Source of the DNA: Macrosoma leucophasiata
Lineage: Eukaryota > Arthropoda > Insecta > Lepidoptera > Hedylidae
NCBI GenBank assembly: GCA_036365455.1
Contig: JAWQUS010000009.1
Span: 712,001-776,000, forward strand
DNA length: 64,000 bases
Direction: 5' to 3'
Part shown: positions 52,670 through 63,445 of the stretch, in pieces
How the letters are laid out: every line of letters begins with the position of its first letter
Numbering within the stretch: position 1 is the stretch's first letter
Position numbers and translations under genes: made by a program
Notes under the pieces: model-generated
Seen by the model: only the letters and a program-made list of their open reading frames with translations
Database searches by the model: none
Told to the model about the DNA's origin: nothing

Positions 52670-53138
52670 ACTGGTGGTAGAGCTCCAGTGACGGAGCTCG
52701 CGGGCGTAGGCACCACCGCATTACCTAATATACCTGCCGCTAAATGGTAGTGTTCAACACTATCGTGTTCCGGTCAGGTGGTAATGTACGGCCCTGTAAT
52801 TTCCGGCACAGAAGCATAACACCTTAGGCCTCAGGAGTGGCAGCGCATCTGCATTTTGACCTCTGGTCATTGTGTGGGTGTCTATAGGCTGCAGTCATCA
52901 CTTAACATCAATGTGAACTACATGCTTGTTTGCCACTTTCAATACATTAAAAAAAAAAGGTGGTAATGTACGGCCCTGTAATTTCCGGCACAGAGGCATA
53001 AGACCTTAGGCCTCAGGAGTGGTAACGCATCTGCATATTGACCTTGATATTTGTGTGGGTGTCTATAGGCTGCAGTCATCACTTAACATCAATGTGAACT
53101 GCATGCTTGTTTACCACTTCCATTACATAAAAAAAAAA
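52670..53138 (+). mobile_element. Family A plus A 3' half (unit 2)
   Basis: Copy of 49332-49799. Confidence 0.92.
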
Positions 53139-53573
53139 TAATAAGTTACTTTTGTAAGCTTATGCATTTTATATATTCGTGAAACAAAGAATTTTGAGTC
53201 AATGCCAACATCGTTGCATCTTTTGACAGCATCGACAAAGCACTCTTTGCTGTCATAATAACTTTTAATGGAGTTTTAATGGAGCTCATTCACCATGCTG
53301 CACTTACACCAAAATGTGCGTACAGCGGACCGTGGCATAGGGATCTCCCTCGGGTCCAGTCTGGGGAGAGTGGGGTTGCGAAATAATGATGAGGGTTTAT
53401 AGGACGTCTCAGTGTGTATGTAATGAAACCGGGAATCCACCTAGTTGTACTAAATCTGGGAATGTGTATGTGTTTTGCGTGAATTAGTAAATTAAACAAG
53501 GATTAAATTAAGAATGTACATTGTTTATTTATACCCTGAGTGATTTAGAAGATAGTCACTATTAAATCTACCA

Positions 53574-53930
53574 GCAAATGTCCCCCATAGAGCAACACGG
53601 GCTTCCGGCCGCGGCAGACTGGAGAGAAGTAATAAACGCTATGGCTGTTTATCACCGTTGCAAACCAGTCTGTCATTTTTTGCGGGGGGGGGATAATTAC
53701 AGACTGTTTTGCAGTTTGCGTGCCCAACACACGCACACTGCAAAATTCGTCTATTACTTCGAAACTCACACCTAGACTTTAACAAAATACAGAAACAATT
53801 TCACGCACACATTTAAACATCTAGGCGACAGGTATATACTCATTTGGGCTTGTACTTTGACAGAGGGGAAGCCTGCATATGGCTACTCCCCTCCGGTGTT
53901 GCTCTATGCTGTCCCCTTATCTTTTTTTTT
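53574..53930. repeat. Inverted-repeat segment (unit 2)
   Basis: Copy of 50236-50585, with a longer G-run (gcgggggggg near 53683) and a few substitutions. Confidence 0.5.
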
Positions 53931-54120
53931 TATTCAAAAATGAAGAGAGAGCTAAGAATAAGTATAAAATTAAGGGATGACTAAAATTTTTGGAAGTTAT
54001 ACAATATTTGATACTGTACCTACTGCGTGACAATTATTTCTAATTTTAACCATCGATATAAATAATCGTTTTCTATTAATGTTTACTGACGAATCCACTA
54101 AATAATTACATATTATTATT

Positions 54121-54417
54121 ATTTTTTTTTATGTTATGGAAGTGGCAAACAAGCATGCAGTTCACATTGATGTTAAGTGATGACTGCAGCCTATAGACAC
54201 CCACACAAAGACCAAGGTCAAAATGCAGATGCGTTGCCACTCCTGAGGCCTAAGGTGTTATGCCTCTGTGCCGGAAATTACAGGGCCGTACATTACCACC
54301 TGACCGGAACACGATAGTGCTGAACACTACCATTTAGCGGCAAGTATATTAGGTAATGCGGTGGTGCCTACGCCCGCGAGCTCCGTCACTGAAGCTCTAC
54401 CACCAGTGAAAATTATT
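54121..54417 (-). mobile_element. Family A copy (unit 2)
   Basis: Copy of 50792-51079. Confidence 0.92.
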
Positions 54418-54948
54418 AAGAAGATCTACTTATTTCTTGAAACTTACGTTAGCTTCATCAAAAATAAAATCATTGTTATGTAGATATGTTTGACTTGCTT
54501 TAAACAACAAATAATTGCTCTTTATCAATGATGTGAGCCAATCATAACTCATCCAAGTTCCCAACAAAGCAATTTGTGGCCGAGACATCTACAATTTGAC
54601 TGAGATATACGCTTAAATCTAATACGCTTAGTTCTAGTTGCTCTTTGACGAGTATAATCGAGTTTTGAAGACCTCTATCGCTTAAATGGGAACATGAAAT
54701 TACATTTCGACAACTATTCTAAAACATGTCATTTCGACGGACGTTTATTTTTTTGTGTAATGAAATAGGTTATGATCCCTGACCTAATTTTTACGCAACC
54801 TTATAATCTAGAGGTTAGATTTTAAATATGCGTAAAAAACAGGTTTGCAGCATATCTGAATGAACGAAATGATTCTGCAGTGTCTTAACTAAAAGTACGT
54901 TTCGTTTATAAAGTAAGAAGATACGTTTACACTTACAGCCCCACAAAC

Positions 54949-55262
54949 GTAACTTCACGCCTGTAATCCCCGAAGGGGTAGGCAGAGGTAAATGCATGCA
55001 TTCAAGCATACATGCAAACACCCACGATTCGCCGGTTATGTTTTGGCCCATGTAACAGGTGGCGAGCCTGTTGACATCTCCGGGCACATTACCAAACTTT
55101 GAGGTACTGGGAAATTTCCAGAAAATGGAAAAATCCCAATAGAACCAGAGACAAAGGCTTTTTCACCATTATCTCTGATAACCCCCTACCCGGGAATCGA
55201 ACCCAGGACCTCAGCGTAGTAGTAGTGGCCTGCTACCACTAGGCTACCGAGGCAGTTACAGC
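54949..55262 (-). mobile_element. Family B SINE, full length, third copy
   Basis: gtaacttcacgcctgtaatc to aggctaccgaggcagttac. Very close to the two copies that open the duplication units, including the unusual gacaaaggctttttcac. It is flanked by ttacagccccaca on both sides (54935-54947, 55257-55269), a 13-bp TSD. It is therefore a separate insertion. Confidence 0.92.
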
Positions 55263-55346
55263 CCCACACTAGGAAATAAACTTAAAGCTAAAACATATCT
55301 ACGATTATATTTTTTGCAGAATATCATCTGGACACTATATTGACGA

Positions 55347-56005
55347 CTAGCGGCCCGCCCCGGCTTCGCGCGGTTGCAATGTTACCTACCCTCTCCTATT
55401 CGTCTAAGCGTGATGATTATAGTTATAGCCTAAAGCCTTCCTCGATATCTTTTATAGTTAAGGCAGCGTATGCAAAGTAATTTTTTCTTATTGATTTTTT
55501 ACACCTTGTGTCCGAAAAACCCAAATATCTTACGGAACCCAAATTTTCCAAAATAAAATATAGCCTATGTTACCCGTGGATAATGTTGCTTTCGAATAGT
55601 GAATGATTTTTTTAATCGGTTTAGTAGTTTTTGAGCCTTTTCAATACAACCAAACAAACAAAGTTTTCCTCTTTATAATTTTTTTTTTTTTTTATGTAAT
55701 GGAAGTGGTAAACATGCATGCAGTTCACATTGATGTTAAGTGATGACTGCAGCCTATAGACACCCACACAAAGACCAAGGTCAAAATGCAGATGCGTTAC
55801 CACTCCTGAGGCCTAAGGTCTTATGCCTCTGTGCCGGAAATTACAGGGCCGTACATTACCACCTGACCGGAACACGATAGTGTTGAACACTACCATTTAG
55901 CGGCAAGTATATTAGGTAATGCGGTGGTGCCTACGCCCGCGAGCTCCGCCACTGGAGCTCTACCACCAGTATTACCACAATATTACTACAGATTAGTATA
56001 TAATA
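55347..56005 (-). mobile_element. Helitron-like element with nested family A
   Basis: The 3' end in reverse is ggcgggccgCTAG|T at 55347-55350, with the hairpin-forming gcgggcc. The body has cgtctaagcgtgatgat and aaaactactaaaccgatt in antisense. At 55679 (ctttataat) it is broken by a family A copy; attagtatata at 55995 may be the displaced 5' TC end. Confidence 0.65.
55680..55970 (-). mobile_element. Family A copy, full length
   Basis: A T-run of about 15, then atgtaatggaagtggtaaac to gctctaccaccagt. Confidence 0.92.
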
Positions 56006-56685
56006 GATATATTATGTTTTTTTTTCCAAAAACTTTAAATAAATGCAATTATAACTTGCTCTCAATGTAAACTAGTCACCCCGTTTGCTTTATTCACATA
56101 AATCAACCAACTTAACTGTTAGACAATTATCACGTACCTATGAAAACAATCCATTGAAGACTGATGGTCCCCCGCCGCCGTGCGCTGAATACTGATAGAA
56201 CTTATTAACAACTATTGTGAACCAGTTACCTGTTTAAAATGTATGATTTCAAAGAGTTAATTAATTATAATCAGACAGTAATCATTTTGATAGCGTACTG
56301 ACAATTTGTTTGGTAATAGCAGTGAAAACGACAAATAATATTGGCAGTACATATCGGTGGATTGTACATTGATTGGAGGCTCAAGCGCGAAAACCATCGC
56401 ATTACAATGCTCATCAAAAATATTTCACATCGAGCCTATAAAAGTGACAATCGGCTAGTTTTGACTTCTTAGAGCGTTATTTCTGCTGCACACCGCCTAC
56501 GGGGTGTATAAACTTAGGACTAATGCAATGGCAATCATATCAATGTAAGGGCAAGTGAAAGTTGCCAACACGTACCAACAGATGGCGCGCATATTTGTTC
56601 CAATAATGCTCAGAGTTCATTCATAATGTTGTCAGACGTGGTACATACATGTTATGCGGCAATTGCGTCGCATGTAATATTTCTT
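55971..56685. other. No gene recognised
   Basis: Largely repeat-poor. A cctataaaag stretch at 56436 resembles a TATA box but no transcript can be argued. Confidence 0.45.
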
Positions 56686-57298
56686 AAAAACCGGTCAAGT
56701 GCATGTCGGGCCTCGCGCAGTGCAGTGGTTCCGTAGTTACAGAGTAAGAGATGTAATTAAAAAATAATAATAAATATTTTCAATGGACTTGTTTGAAATT
56801 TTCGAGTAAAATACATTTGGTCGACTATAACTCGCAAACTTACAAGGCCAACTTTAGTGTGATAGTTTTCCTTTTAATTTCGTTATATGCAGCTACTATC
56901 TCCGTAACGTTTGAATTTCTAACAGCAACCGTTTAGTCTATAGGAGCGGGGGGACACTTGAGTCTATCGAAAATTTGCACTTTAAAGCTTAATAAGTCAC
57001 GAACAGTTAACTAAATCGAAAAATGATGTTCGCACACCCATAATATTTTAAAAATACCTATCCAACGATACCCCACACTATATGAAAATCGAAAATTTAA
57101 AAAATATCTATCACTAATATCATAAATATCACTAGTAGAGGTTACCTATAAAAAAAAAATTCTTTGACGTGTATACTTGTGCCAAATTTCAAGTCTCTAG
57201 TACTAACAGTTATTGCGCTAAACCGCGGACGGACAGACAGACAGACAGACGGACATGGCGAAACTATAAGGGTTCCTTGTTTACTACGGAACCCTAAA
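56686..57298 (+). mobile_element. Family P moth repeat, nearly complete
   Basis: Begins aaaaaccggtcaagtgcatg and ends ggcgaaactataagggttcc ... tactacggaaccctaaaa, with a (GACA)n run at 57229-57256. Typical of an abundant non-coding moth repeat; class uncertain. The antisense end occurs at 21735-21835. Confidence 0.7.
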
Positions 57299-57629
57299 AA
57301 GAGTGTTTTTTATGCGTTTTTCGTGATTTTATCATCGAGTTGAGATGTATGGAATTCACGTCACTACACGTACACGACACGTACACAGTGAATAGCTACG
57401 CACGGGCTATTGACCTTAGGTTGTAGTTCCAAAACGAGTAGCCAGTCTCGCCAGACGGCGTAAGTGAGCTGTTGCCTTCTTTGATATCGAAAATTGGTCT
57501 CTATTTCAGTATGTACTCTGTAGTGAGCACTGATAGTCCGGTCTTGGTGAAAACTATGTGTACGAAAGATATAACGCTCTAAATAAATCGAAGCCGCCTT
57601 CCTAAGGTTGATGTGCTATAGTTCTTGTT
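57299..57629. other. No gene recognised
   Basis: Unassigned. Confidence 0.45.
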
Positions 57630-57830
57630 GGATACTGTACCTAATTTACTTGATGCTGATGAGAAGTATTCAATGCTATCGTATCCTGGCCAGGCGGTAA
57701 TGAACAGACCTGTGATCTCCGGCACAGAGGCATCTCTGGATCACAGGTCTTCGGAGGACTCGGTATTCGGAGTTGCGACGCATTGACTTTGAAATATCTG
57801 GTTTCTATGCAGAGTTTTGTAGGTTATCAC
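57630..57830 (+). mobile_element. Degraded family A with a new hairpin
   Basis: tgtacctaatttacttgatg to gtttctatgcag. Contains agacctgtgatc (57707-57718) and its exact inverse gatcacaggtct (57737-57748), the second arm replacing the normal aacaccttaggcc region. Confidence 0.6.
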
Positions 57831-58081
57831 TAACTTGATGAAGTAAAACTTTTTTTTACGATGTATCGAACTTATATTGAACTAAAATTATTTAAACCAA
57901 ACTCGACTTCTCGGTCAGTTTTCAGCTTCCGTAGCAATCTACTAAGGTAAATTTTAGTGACAGTTGTCTGAACGTCGTGTTGATTTTAAACGTCATTTTA
58001 GTTTAATATACTCGTAGGTACGCGAAATAATTTAAACAAGAGTATCTCGCGAAATCGCATATCCATAAAACAACACAGCTA

Positions 58082-58121
58082 AGTGATATTATGACATGTG
58101 TTCACATGTCATAATATCACT
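58082..58121. repeat. 40-nt palindrome, 19-bp arms
   Basis: agtgatattatgacatgtg, a 2-base centre (tt), then its perfect reverse complement. No repeat family recognised around it. Confidence 0.9.
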
Positions 58122-58382
58122 CACTTGCGCGCATCGCTCACCTAATGAAACTGTTTTGGTGGTAATTTCAACGAATTGTAATTATTTAGGAAAATAAAAT
58201 TCTGTTATTTTTGGTCCTAACTCTCCAGTTTCTTCTCGTAGTAGCGCTAATGAATCTGCATTCAAATTGAAATCAAAAGATGTTCATGAGCTTAGTGTGG
58301 GGTAAGATAAGTGAACACTGTTTTTTACAAGAAAAACTTCGTTTGCCACGATCGTTACATACGAGTATAACTACATTTTCCG
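58122..58382. other. No gene recognised
   Basis: Unassigned. Confidence 0.4.
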
Positions 58383-58395
58383 AGAATGAATATTA

Positions 58396-58756
58396 TAATA
58401 ATGGCAACCCATTATACGTCCCACTGCTGGGCACGAGTCTCTCCCCTTTTTTGGGGGGAGGCCTTGAGCTTACTCCACCACGCTGCTCCAATGCGGATTG
58501 GTGGAGGTGGGTGGGTTAGCGGCCAACCCGCTGTCGGATGTTTTCAAACCGCCCATAAGGCCTCCGACAAGGTTTAACGACTGCTATCTATCGATAGCAA
58601 CCGGGACCGACGGCTTAACGTGCCCTCCGAAGCACGGAAACGCGCATTTTTAATTTGCCACTAGCGGTCACCCATCACACTACCCGACCGCGCCCGTAGT
58701 GCTTAACCGAGCAGATCGCTTACGATCTACACCAGCCGCTGGGCCATGCGCGCTTC
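58396..58756 (-). mobile_element. Family C 5S-derived SINE, full length
   Basis: TSD agaatgaatatta (58383-58395 and 58757-58769). Left 3' end taataatggcaacccattat; right head agatcgcttacgatctacac, gccgctgggccatgcgcgc. The best preserved C in the window. Confidence 0.93.
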
Positions 58757-58794
58757 AGAATGAATATTAATTTATTTAATTCATTCTTGTTGTT

Positions 58795-59017
58795 TTTATA
58801 TTATTTCGCATTAACACATGCTTGTGAAATATATTTTTTTATTTTTGTTACATAGTTGGTAATAGATGGCGCCACTGCTACCATAAAGCAATGCAATAGA
58901 TGTGAAGGAAAGATTTGACAAATCGGGCAGGGCTTCAGTAGCTCAATTGGAAGAGCGACTGGACTAGATTCCCAGTAGGTCGCGAGTTCGAGCCTCGCCT
59001 GAAGTCAAATTTTTCTT
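58795..59017 (+). mobile_element. Family D element, 5'-inverted, with TSD
   Basis: TSD ttcattcttgttgtt, 15 bp (58780-58794 and 59018-59032). The first ~60 bp (attatttcgcattaacacat, gcttgtgaaatatatttt) are the terminal repeat in inverted orientation. They join the sense body at agttggtaatagatgg, then the tRNA-like unit at 58931-59006 and a short tail. Confidence 0.88.
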
Positions 59018-59032
59018 TTCATTCTTGTTGTT

Positions 59033-59591
59033 AATATCAGCTTTGCTCCATCAGTTTGGACAACAAACAAAACTGTGCAAGTGCGTTTTGCTGAAGAGCA
59101 GAAATTGGCATCTATCCAGACAACATGATCCCTGATACCAATTCTTGGAGCGCGGCCAGAGAGAGACCAGCATTATTTAAGCTAAGCAGATCTGTCAATA
59201 ATCCATGAAATTGACAAAAACTTTCTTACTTGGTTTGCCAAAACTTTGCAATTGAAACGTTTATATCTTCGGCTTTATTTTTGCTTGGCGTCTAAATTAA
59301 ATTACGCCGCCGATGTGAATTAAGAACTGTAACAGATTGGAAACTTTTCAATTATGGAAATGGAGGATGCTTTATTTTGTTGGTGTGATTTTTTTTTGGA
59401 TTAACTGTGAATTTTGTTTTTTGTATCGGTGTTTTAGATGTTTACTTGCAGTTCAGTGACTGGAAAAGAGTATTGTAATTTGTAATTGGGCTTTTTGAAA
59501 AGGTTCTCAGTGCTAACTCTGGTGTTGGTAGATATACAATAAACGCAATAACTCATGCGAGTCAACTTAAGACATTTATTTTAATTAGTTA
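59033..59591. other. No gene recognised
   Basis: AT-rich, unassigned. Confidence 0.45.
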
Positions 59592-59775
59592 TCAATGGAT
59601 GTCGTTCACCGACCCTAAATCGGTTAAAATCAAAAAGGGAAAAGCAATATTTGACGCATCGGTGTGGGACTTCGGTAGCTTAATGGTAAAGCGGCTGGAC
59701 TGGTTATCCTGAGGTCGCAGGTTCAATTCCTGCCCGAAGTCAAATTATTTTTCCCGTTTTTTCTTTAATATAAAT
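59592..59775 (+). mobile_element. Family D2 tRNA-like SINE, near full length
   Basis: Starts atcaatggatgtcgttcacc; tRNA-like unit 59668-59742; tail aaattatttttcccgttttt. Same start as 36222, which supports the 5' end. Confidence 0.82.
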
Positions 59776-59954
59776 ACGCTTCAGTATACGAGTGTCAAGT
59801 CTCTGCCTGGAGAATCGTCATAGCAGAGATAATTTTTCTATTATTTATTTATACTTTATTGTTACAAGAAAAATAACAAATGATTTGTAACGAAATGGCG
59901 GACTTCATCTTCTTAACTTCCTTCTATCAGACTTAATTCTATCTAATTTCCGCT

Positions 59955-59998
59955 GACTCTCTGCCTACCTCGTAAGGGATTTGGCGTTGAGATACATA
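59955..59998 (+). repeat. RTE-like LINE 3'-end scrap
   Basis: actctctgcctacctcgtaa, gggatttggcgttgagatac, atac. The last ~40 bp of the LINE that ends at 38168 and 42138. Confidence 0.5.
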
Positions 59999-60099
59999 CA
60001 TGTATAAGAAATTAAAATAAAAACGGGTAAATTCAGTAACTAATTAAGCACCTACTTTTTTATTTTGGACGAAAATCGAGTACTAGTCAGCCTGTTTTC

Positions 60100-61168
60100 A
60101 TACGTCCCATGATCCACCAGTCAACTTGTATACTGAAAGTTCTAAGAATGGGCCCTATAGGTATTCAATCATCATTGGCAGCTCTCGTTTTATTTCCAAA
60201 ATTGATTATGCTAATTTACCACCCATACAGTTTGAAGGTGCTACTATTCATTATGCAAATGAAGTACGTAATTTGGGAATAATCCTTGACCGCACAATGT
60301 CATGGCCTCCACAAATTAGCGAGGTAAGCAGGAAGATGTTTGCGGCTTTTGGTTCGTTAAGAAGACTGCAGTATTTCTTACCCTCTACCACTAAGGTTGC
60401 GCTAGCTAGATCTATTCTTTTCCCCATTTTAGATTACGCTGACATATGCTATCTTGACCTCACACAAGAGCAACTAAATAAACATGAGCGCCTTCAAAAT
60501 CTTTGTATCCGGTTCGTATTTGGTCTACGAAAATACGACCATGTTTCAGAATTTCGCGAACAACTCAAGTGGTTACCAATCCGCCTCCGCAGGAATGCAC
60601 ATATTCTTTCATTTCTTTACTGTCTACTATTTCATCCACAGACCCCACCTTATCTTAAAGAACGTTTTCATTGGCTCGGCCTAACCCATCCTCTCTACCT
60701 TCGCTCTTCCGTAAATCTTATTCTTAAAATTCCTTTACATAGTTCATCTTTTGTGTCATACTCCTTTACTGTAGAAGCCACACGTCTATGGAATTCCTTA
60801 CCCTTAATTATTCGACAAGCTCAAACTCTTGAGACGTTTAAAAATCGCCTAAAAAGTTTTTACTACACAAAAAATTAGAAGTTGTTGTCAAGTCGTGTAG
60901 ATATGCACTCATATATAATGCTTTATTTATTTGGAATTATTATTATTTTATGAATTATTGTTTATATTATTATGTTATTCTATTTACTGTTCTATATTTT
61001 GATCTGTACACCCCTAACCTACTCTTTTACATCTTTTCCTCTACCCAAAGGTTGTCTGGTAGAGATCGCTCGTCTAGCGATAAGGCCGCCTCTTGTATAC
61101 TTTGTAACTCTATTGTGTATTTCTTTGTATTCTTTACTGGTGTACAATAAAGTGTATTGTTGTTGTAT
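60100..61168 (+). mobile_element. Jockey-like non-LTR retrotransposon, 5'-truncated
   Basis: The open polymerase 3' part (60126-60878) is followed by a ~290-bp 3' UTR with cgataaggccgcctcttgta and gtgtacaataaagtgtattg, ending in (TTG)n. The UTR motif and the protein both match the usual moth Jockey-type ends. The 5' breakpoint is near 60100. Confidence 0.85.
60126..60878 (+). pseudogene. Reverse transcriptase C-terminal part, open frame
   Basis: 250 codons without stop or shift. Segments: IIIGSSRFISKIDYANLPPI; VRNLGIILDRTMSWPPQIS (the NLG-hLD segment that follows the RT palm); RRLQYFLPSTTKVALARSIL; DYADICYLDLTQEQLNKHER; NLCIRFVFGLRKYDHVSEF; WLPIRLRRNAHILSFLYCLL; and an end ATRLWNSLPLIIRQAQTL then NRLKSFYYTKN. 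These are the thumb and C-terminal domain of Jockey-like polymerases; the endonuclease and catalytic YADD palm lie upstream and are absent. There is no genuine start codon: the frame opens at a TTG in the truncated part. It cannot move on its own but is the youngest coding relic here. Confidence 0.85.
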
Positions 61169-61639
61169 TTCTCTCAATAAATATAGAATCGTAGAATACA
61201 TAATCTACTCATCATCTTACTCCTAAAATAAGATTAATAAAGTACATTTACAATAAATCAAACAAAGCACTTCAAGAGTTTCATTTCAAGCAAAAACGTC
61301 GCTTGTATTTCAAACTTCTGAAGGCATTACAAATCCCATCCACAATTGGAGTTGTAAACTTTCAGCGCTTTACGCTGTACGTCGGGAACCCGGGAAGCGT
61401 GGCGGATGGCGGCAACTGATGTCATTATACTTTTGAAATGCTCACAAACTTCTTAATGCACGCTATAGAATTAAAGAACGAATCGTTGTTTGGACTGGAC
61501 GGGCAAACTTCTTAACGATATAATAGTGATATTAAGAGAAACGGTACGTTTATTTTCAATTACACTAAAAATGGAAACAATTGAATTGTGGCAATCTCAT
61601 TGAATTAAACTACAATAACAGATTTATTTACATCATTTC
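61169..61639. other. No gene recognised
   Basis: Unassigned. Confidence 0.45.
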
Positions 61640-61770
61640 CGCCAATAGACGTCCACTGCTGAACAAAGGTCTCCCCAAAGATTGCCACAAAGAACGGTCT
61701 CATCCAGCGCTTGCCCGCGACCTTCACCAGGTCATCGGTCCATCTTGTGGGGAGGCCTGCCTATGCTTCA
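61640..61770 (-). pseudogene. LINE (family E) 3' end
   Basis: Antisense of ccgccaatagacgtccactg, ctgaacaaaggtctccccaa and ttgcccgcgaccttcaccag: the C-terminus VKVAGKRW and the TFVQQWTSI-like end. Short fragment without the GAT tail. Confidence 0.65.
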
Positions 61771-63185
61771 TTTTTCTAAGTCGTAATCTCGACCTTAACT
61801 CAACCTTACTCTAGTTGTAGCTAAGCGTCAACTCGACATTCTGCCTCCGTTTGAGGTAAGAAAGCTGTTGTCAAATTCCAAGGTACCTCAAGACCTACCT
61901 TTAAGTTTCGAGGAGTATTTACATTTAAGCCGTATTCTTACGCTCAATAAATTTTTCGTGTCGAAACTGTCTGGAAATATAATTAAATACCATATTTTTC
62001 TATAAAAACTTTCAAGACTTTGTGAATTATCTAAATGATAATTAATACACATGAGTTACTGTCAAAATACAACCAAGAATATGGATTTCGAGGCGTCCTC
62101 TTAAACTATCATAAGCTGAGTGTGAATCAAGCAATGTTTCAAGTAACGTCTTAGAATATGGGTGTTAGTTTTCGTCATTTCTGAAGTCTTTTTCCTCTTT
62201 TCTCATAAATGATGGGCCGTGTTAAATAACCATTTACCCGAAAGAAAGAAACATTATACATTACCTTTTGACGTCAGACTACCGCCATTATAGTTGGCAT
62301 CAGTTAAATTGTCGGAAAACGTCGGATTCTAACATGCATTCACAGAATAAAACTAAAGAATCCCGGGCAAAGTTGAGACACCCACAAATCATTTGTTAGA
62401 TTGTCTCTTTGTCGCATCGCAAAAACGCAGCGCAAACTCGGCGTGAGGTTTTATTTGAGGAAATTTCCTCAATTCAAACGTCACTCGAGGGAGGTGTAGC
62501 GGTTAAGTACTTGCGCAAATTCACGTTTTATTCAAGTGTAATGGACATTATCGGTGCAGCGACACTTCGGCTGTAGTTCAGTTTTCAGTTGCTCTGTGTT
62601 TATCTTCTCTCTCTGTATTTTAAGTTGGGCAATGTTGGGGTAATGGAGTTTGGACGTTATCTTTATTTTGTTAAAGTAAATTTTGGTATATTTCATTTGT
62701 TTATTCGATGTGTCAAATTAAGTTGATTATTGTATTTGTATTACTGCCTCCATGGCTCAGTGGTAATCAACTGTTATGGACAAAGAGGGTTAGGATTCTA
62801 CAACTCAAAAAATTAAAACCATATTGAATCATTCAGACAAACACCGTATGTCTGTTCGTCCGTATTTTACTGCCCATTTACTCAACAGAATGCAAGACTA
62901 TATTCTATAGAAAATAGACTATTTTCTCGTATCATTAACAACTAATTAAATAATTTTAAGAAAAGTTTGACTACTTGACAGTCAGCTATACATGTATGTA
63001 TGGATGGATGAAGGCTCTCTTGAGTTTGTAGAAATACAGACTTGATACAAAATTATATAAGCATATTAATGCTATGATTAAATATAATATTCAAACAAAA
63101 TAATTAAAATGTCTCTAATAATTACGTAAGTAAAAATGTATCTTTCATCTTATAGATGCAAGTTATTCTCATTTAATGTAGTCGT
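61771..63185. other. No gene recognised
   Basis: The longest stretch without an assigned repeat in the right arm. 62752-62775 (gcctccatggctcagtggta) resembles a tRNA-SINE A-box but no B-box follows. No exon of the Dscam type was seen. Confidence 0.5.
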
Positions 63186-63189
63186 CAGA

Positions 63190-63245
63190 ACCAGGATATC
63201 TGGTGCTCCTAACTCTCTACCTACCCCGTGAGGGACATACATACA
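63190..63245 (+). repeat. RTE-like LINE 3'-end scrap
   Basis: accaggatatctggtgctcc, taactctctacctaccccgt, gagggacatacatac: the DIWC..LSTYP-like end plus a (CATA)n tail. Confidence 0.55.
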
Positions 63246-63287
63246 CATACATATAAATAAATACGCTTACACTCACACTCCCCACAT

Positions 63288-63445
63288 TAGGTATAAACCT
63301 GTGCCGTGGGTACCGTTGTACACACACAACACATACACAAACACCCAAACGAAATATTTGTCCCGGAGCGGGGATCGAACCCGCGACCCTTAGAATAAAA
63401 CCGTAGTCTCACACCGCTGGACTAACCATGTCGTCAACCGGGACT
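63288..63445 (-). mobile_element. Family G tRNA-derived SINE
   Basis: Antisense: right end caaccgggactaagc after ccatgtcgtcaaccgg; B-box inverse gggatcgaacccgcgaccc; left body aggtataaacctgtgccgtg and gttgtacacacacaacacat. Matches 32343-32530. Confidence 0.75.

Larger units (their letters stand above)
51489..54815. repeat. Tandem duplication, unit 2 (~3.33 kb)
   Basis: Differs from unit 1 at only a small number of positions, for example 51571 cgctttgg for cgttttgg, 53318 gtgcgtac for gtgggtac, a shorter TTA run before 54121, and tgttatg for tgtaatg near 54258. After ctagaggtt it continues with agattttaaatatgcg, the ancestral right flank. Confidence 0.97.

Noticed and set aside
56436..56470. 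Possible promoter (cctataaaag)
   Set aside because: There is no start, exon or conserved downstream element; AT-rich DNA gives many such matches.
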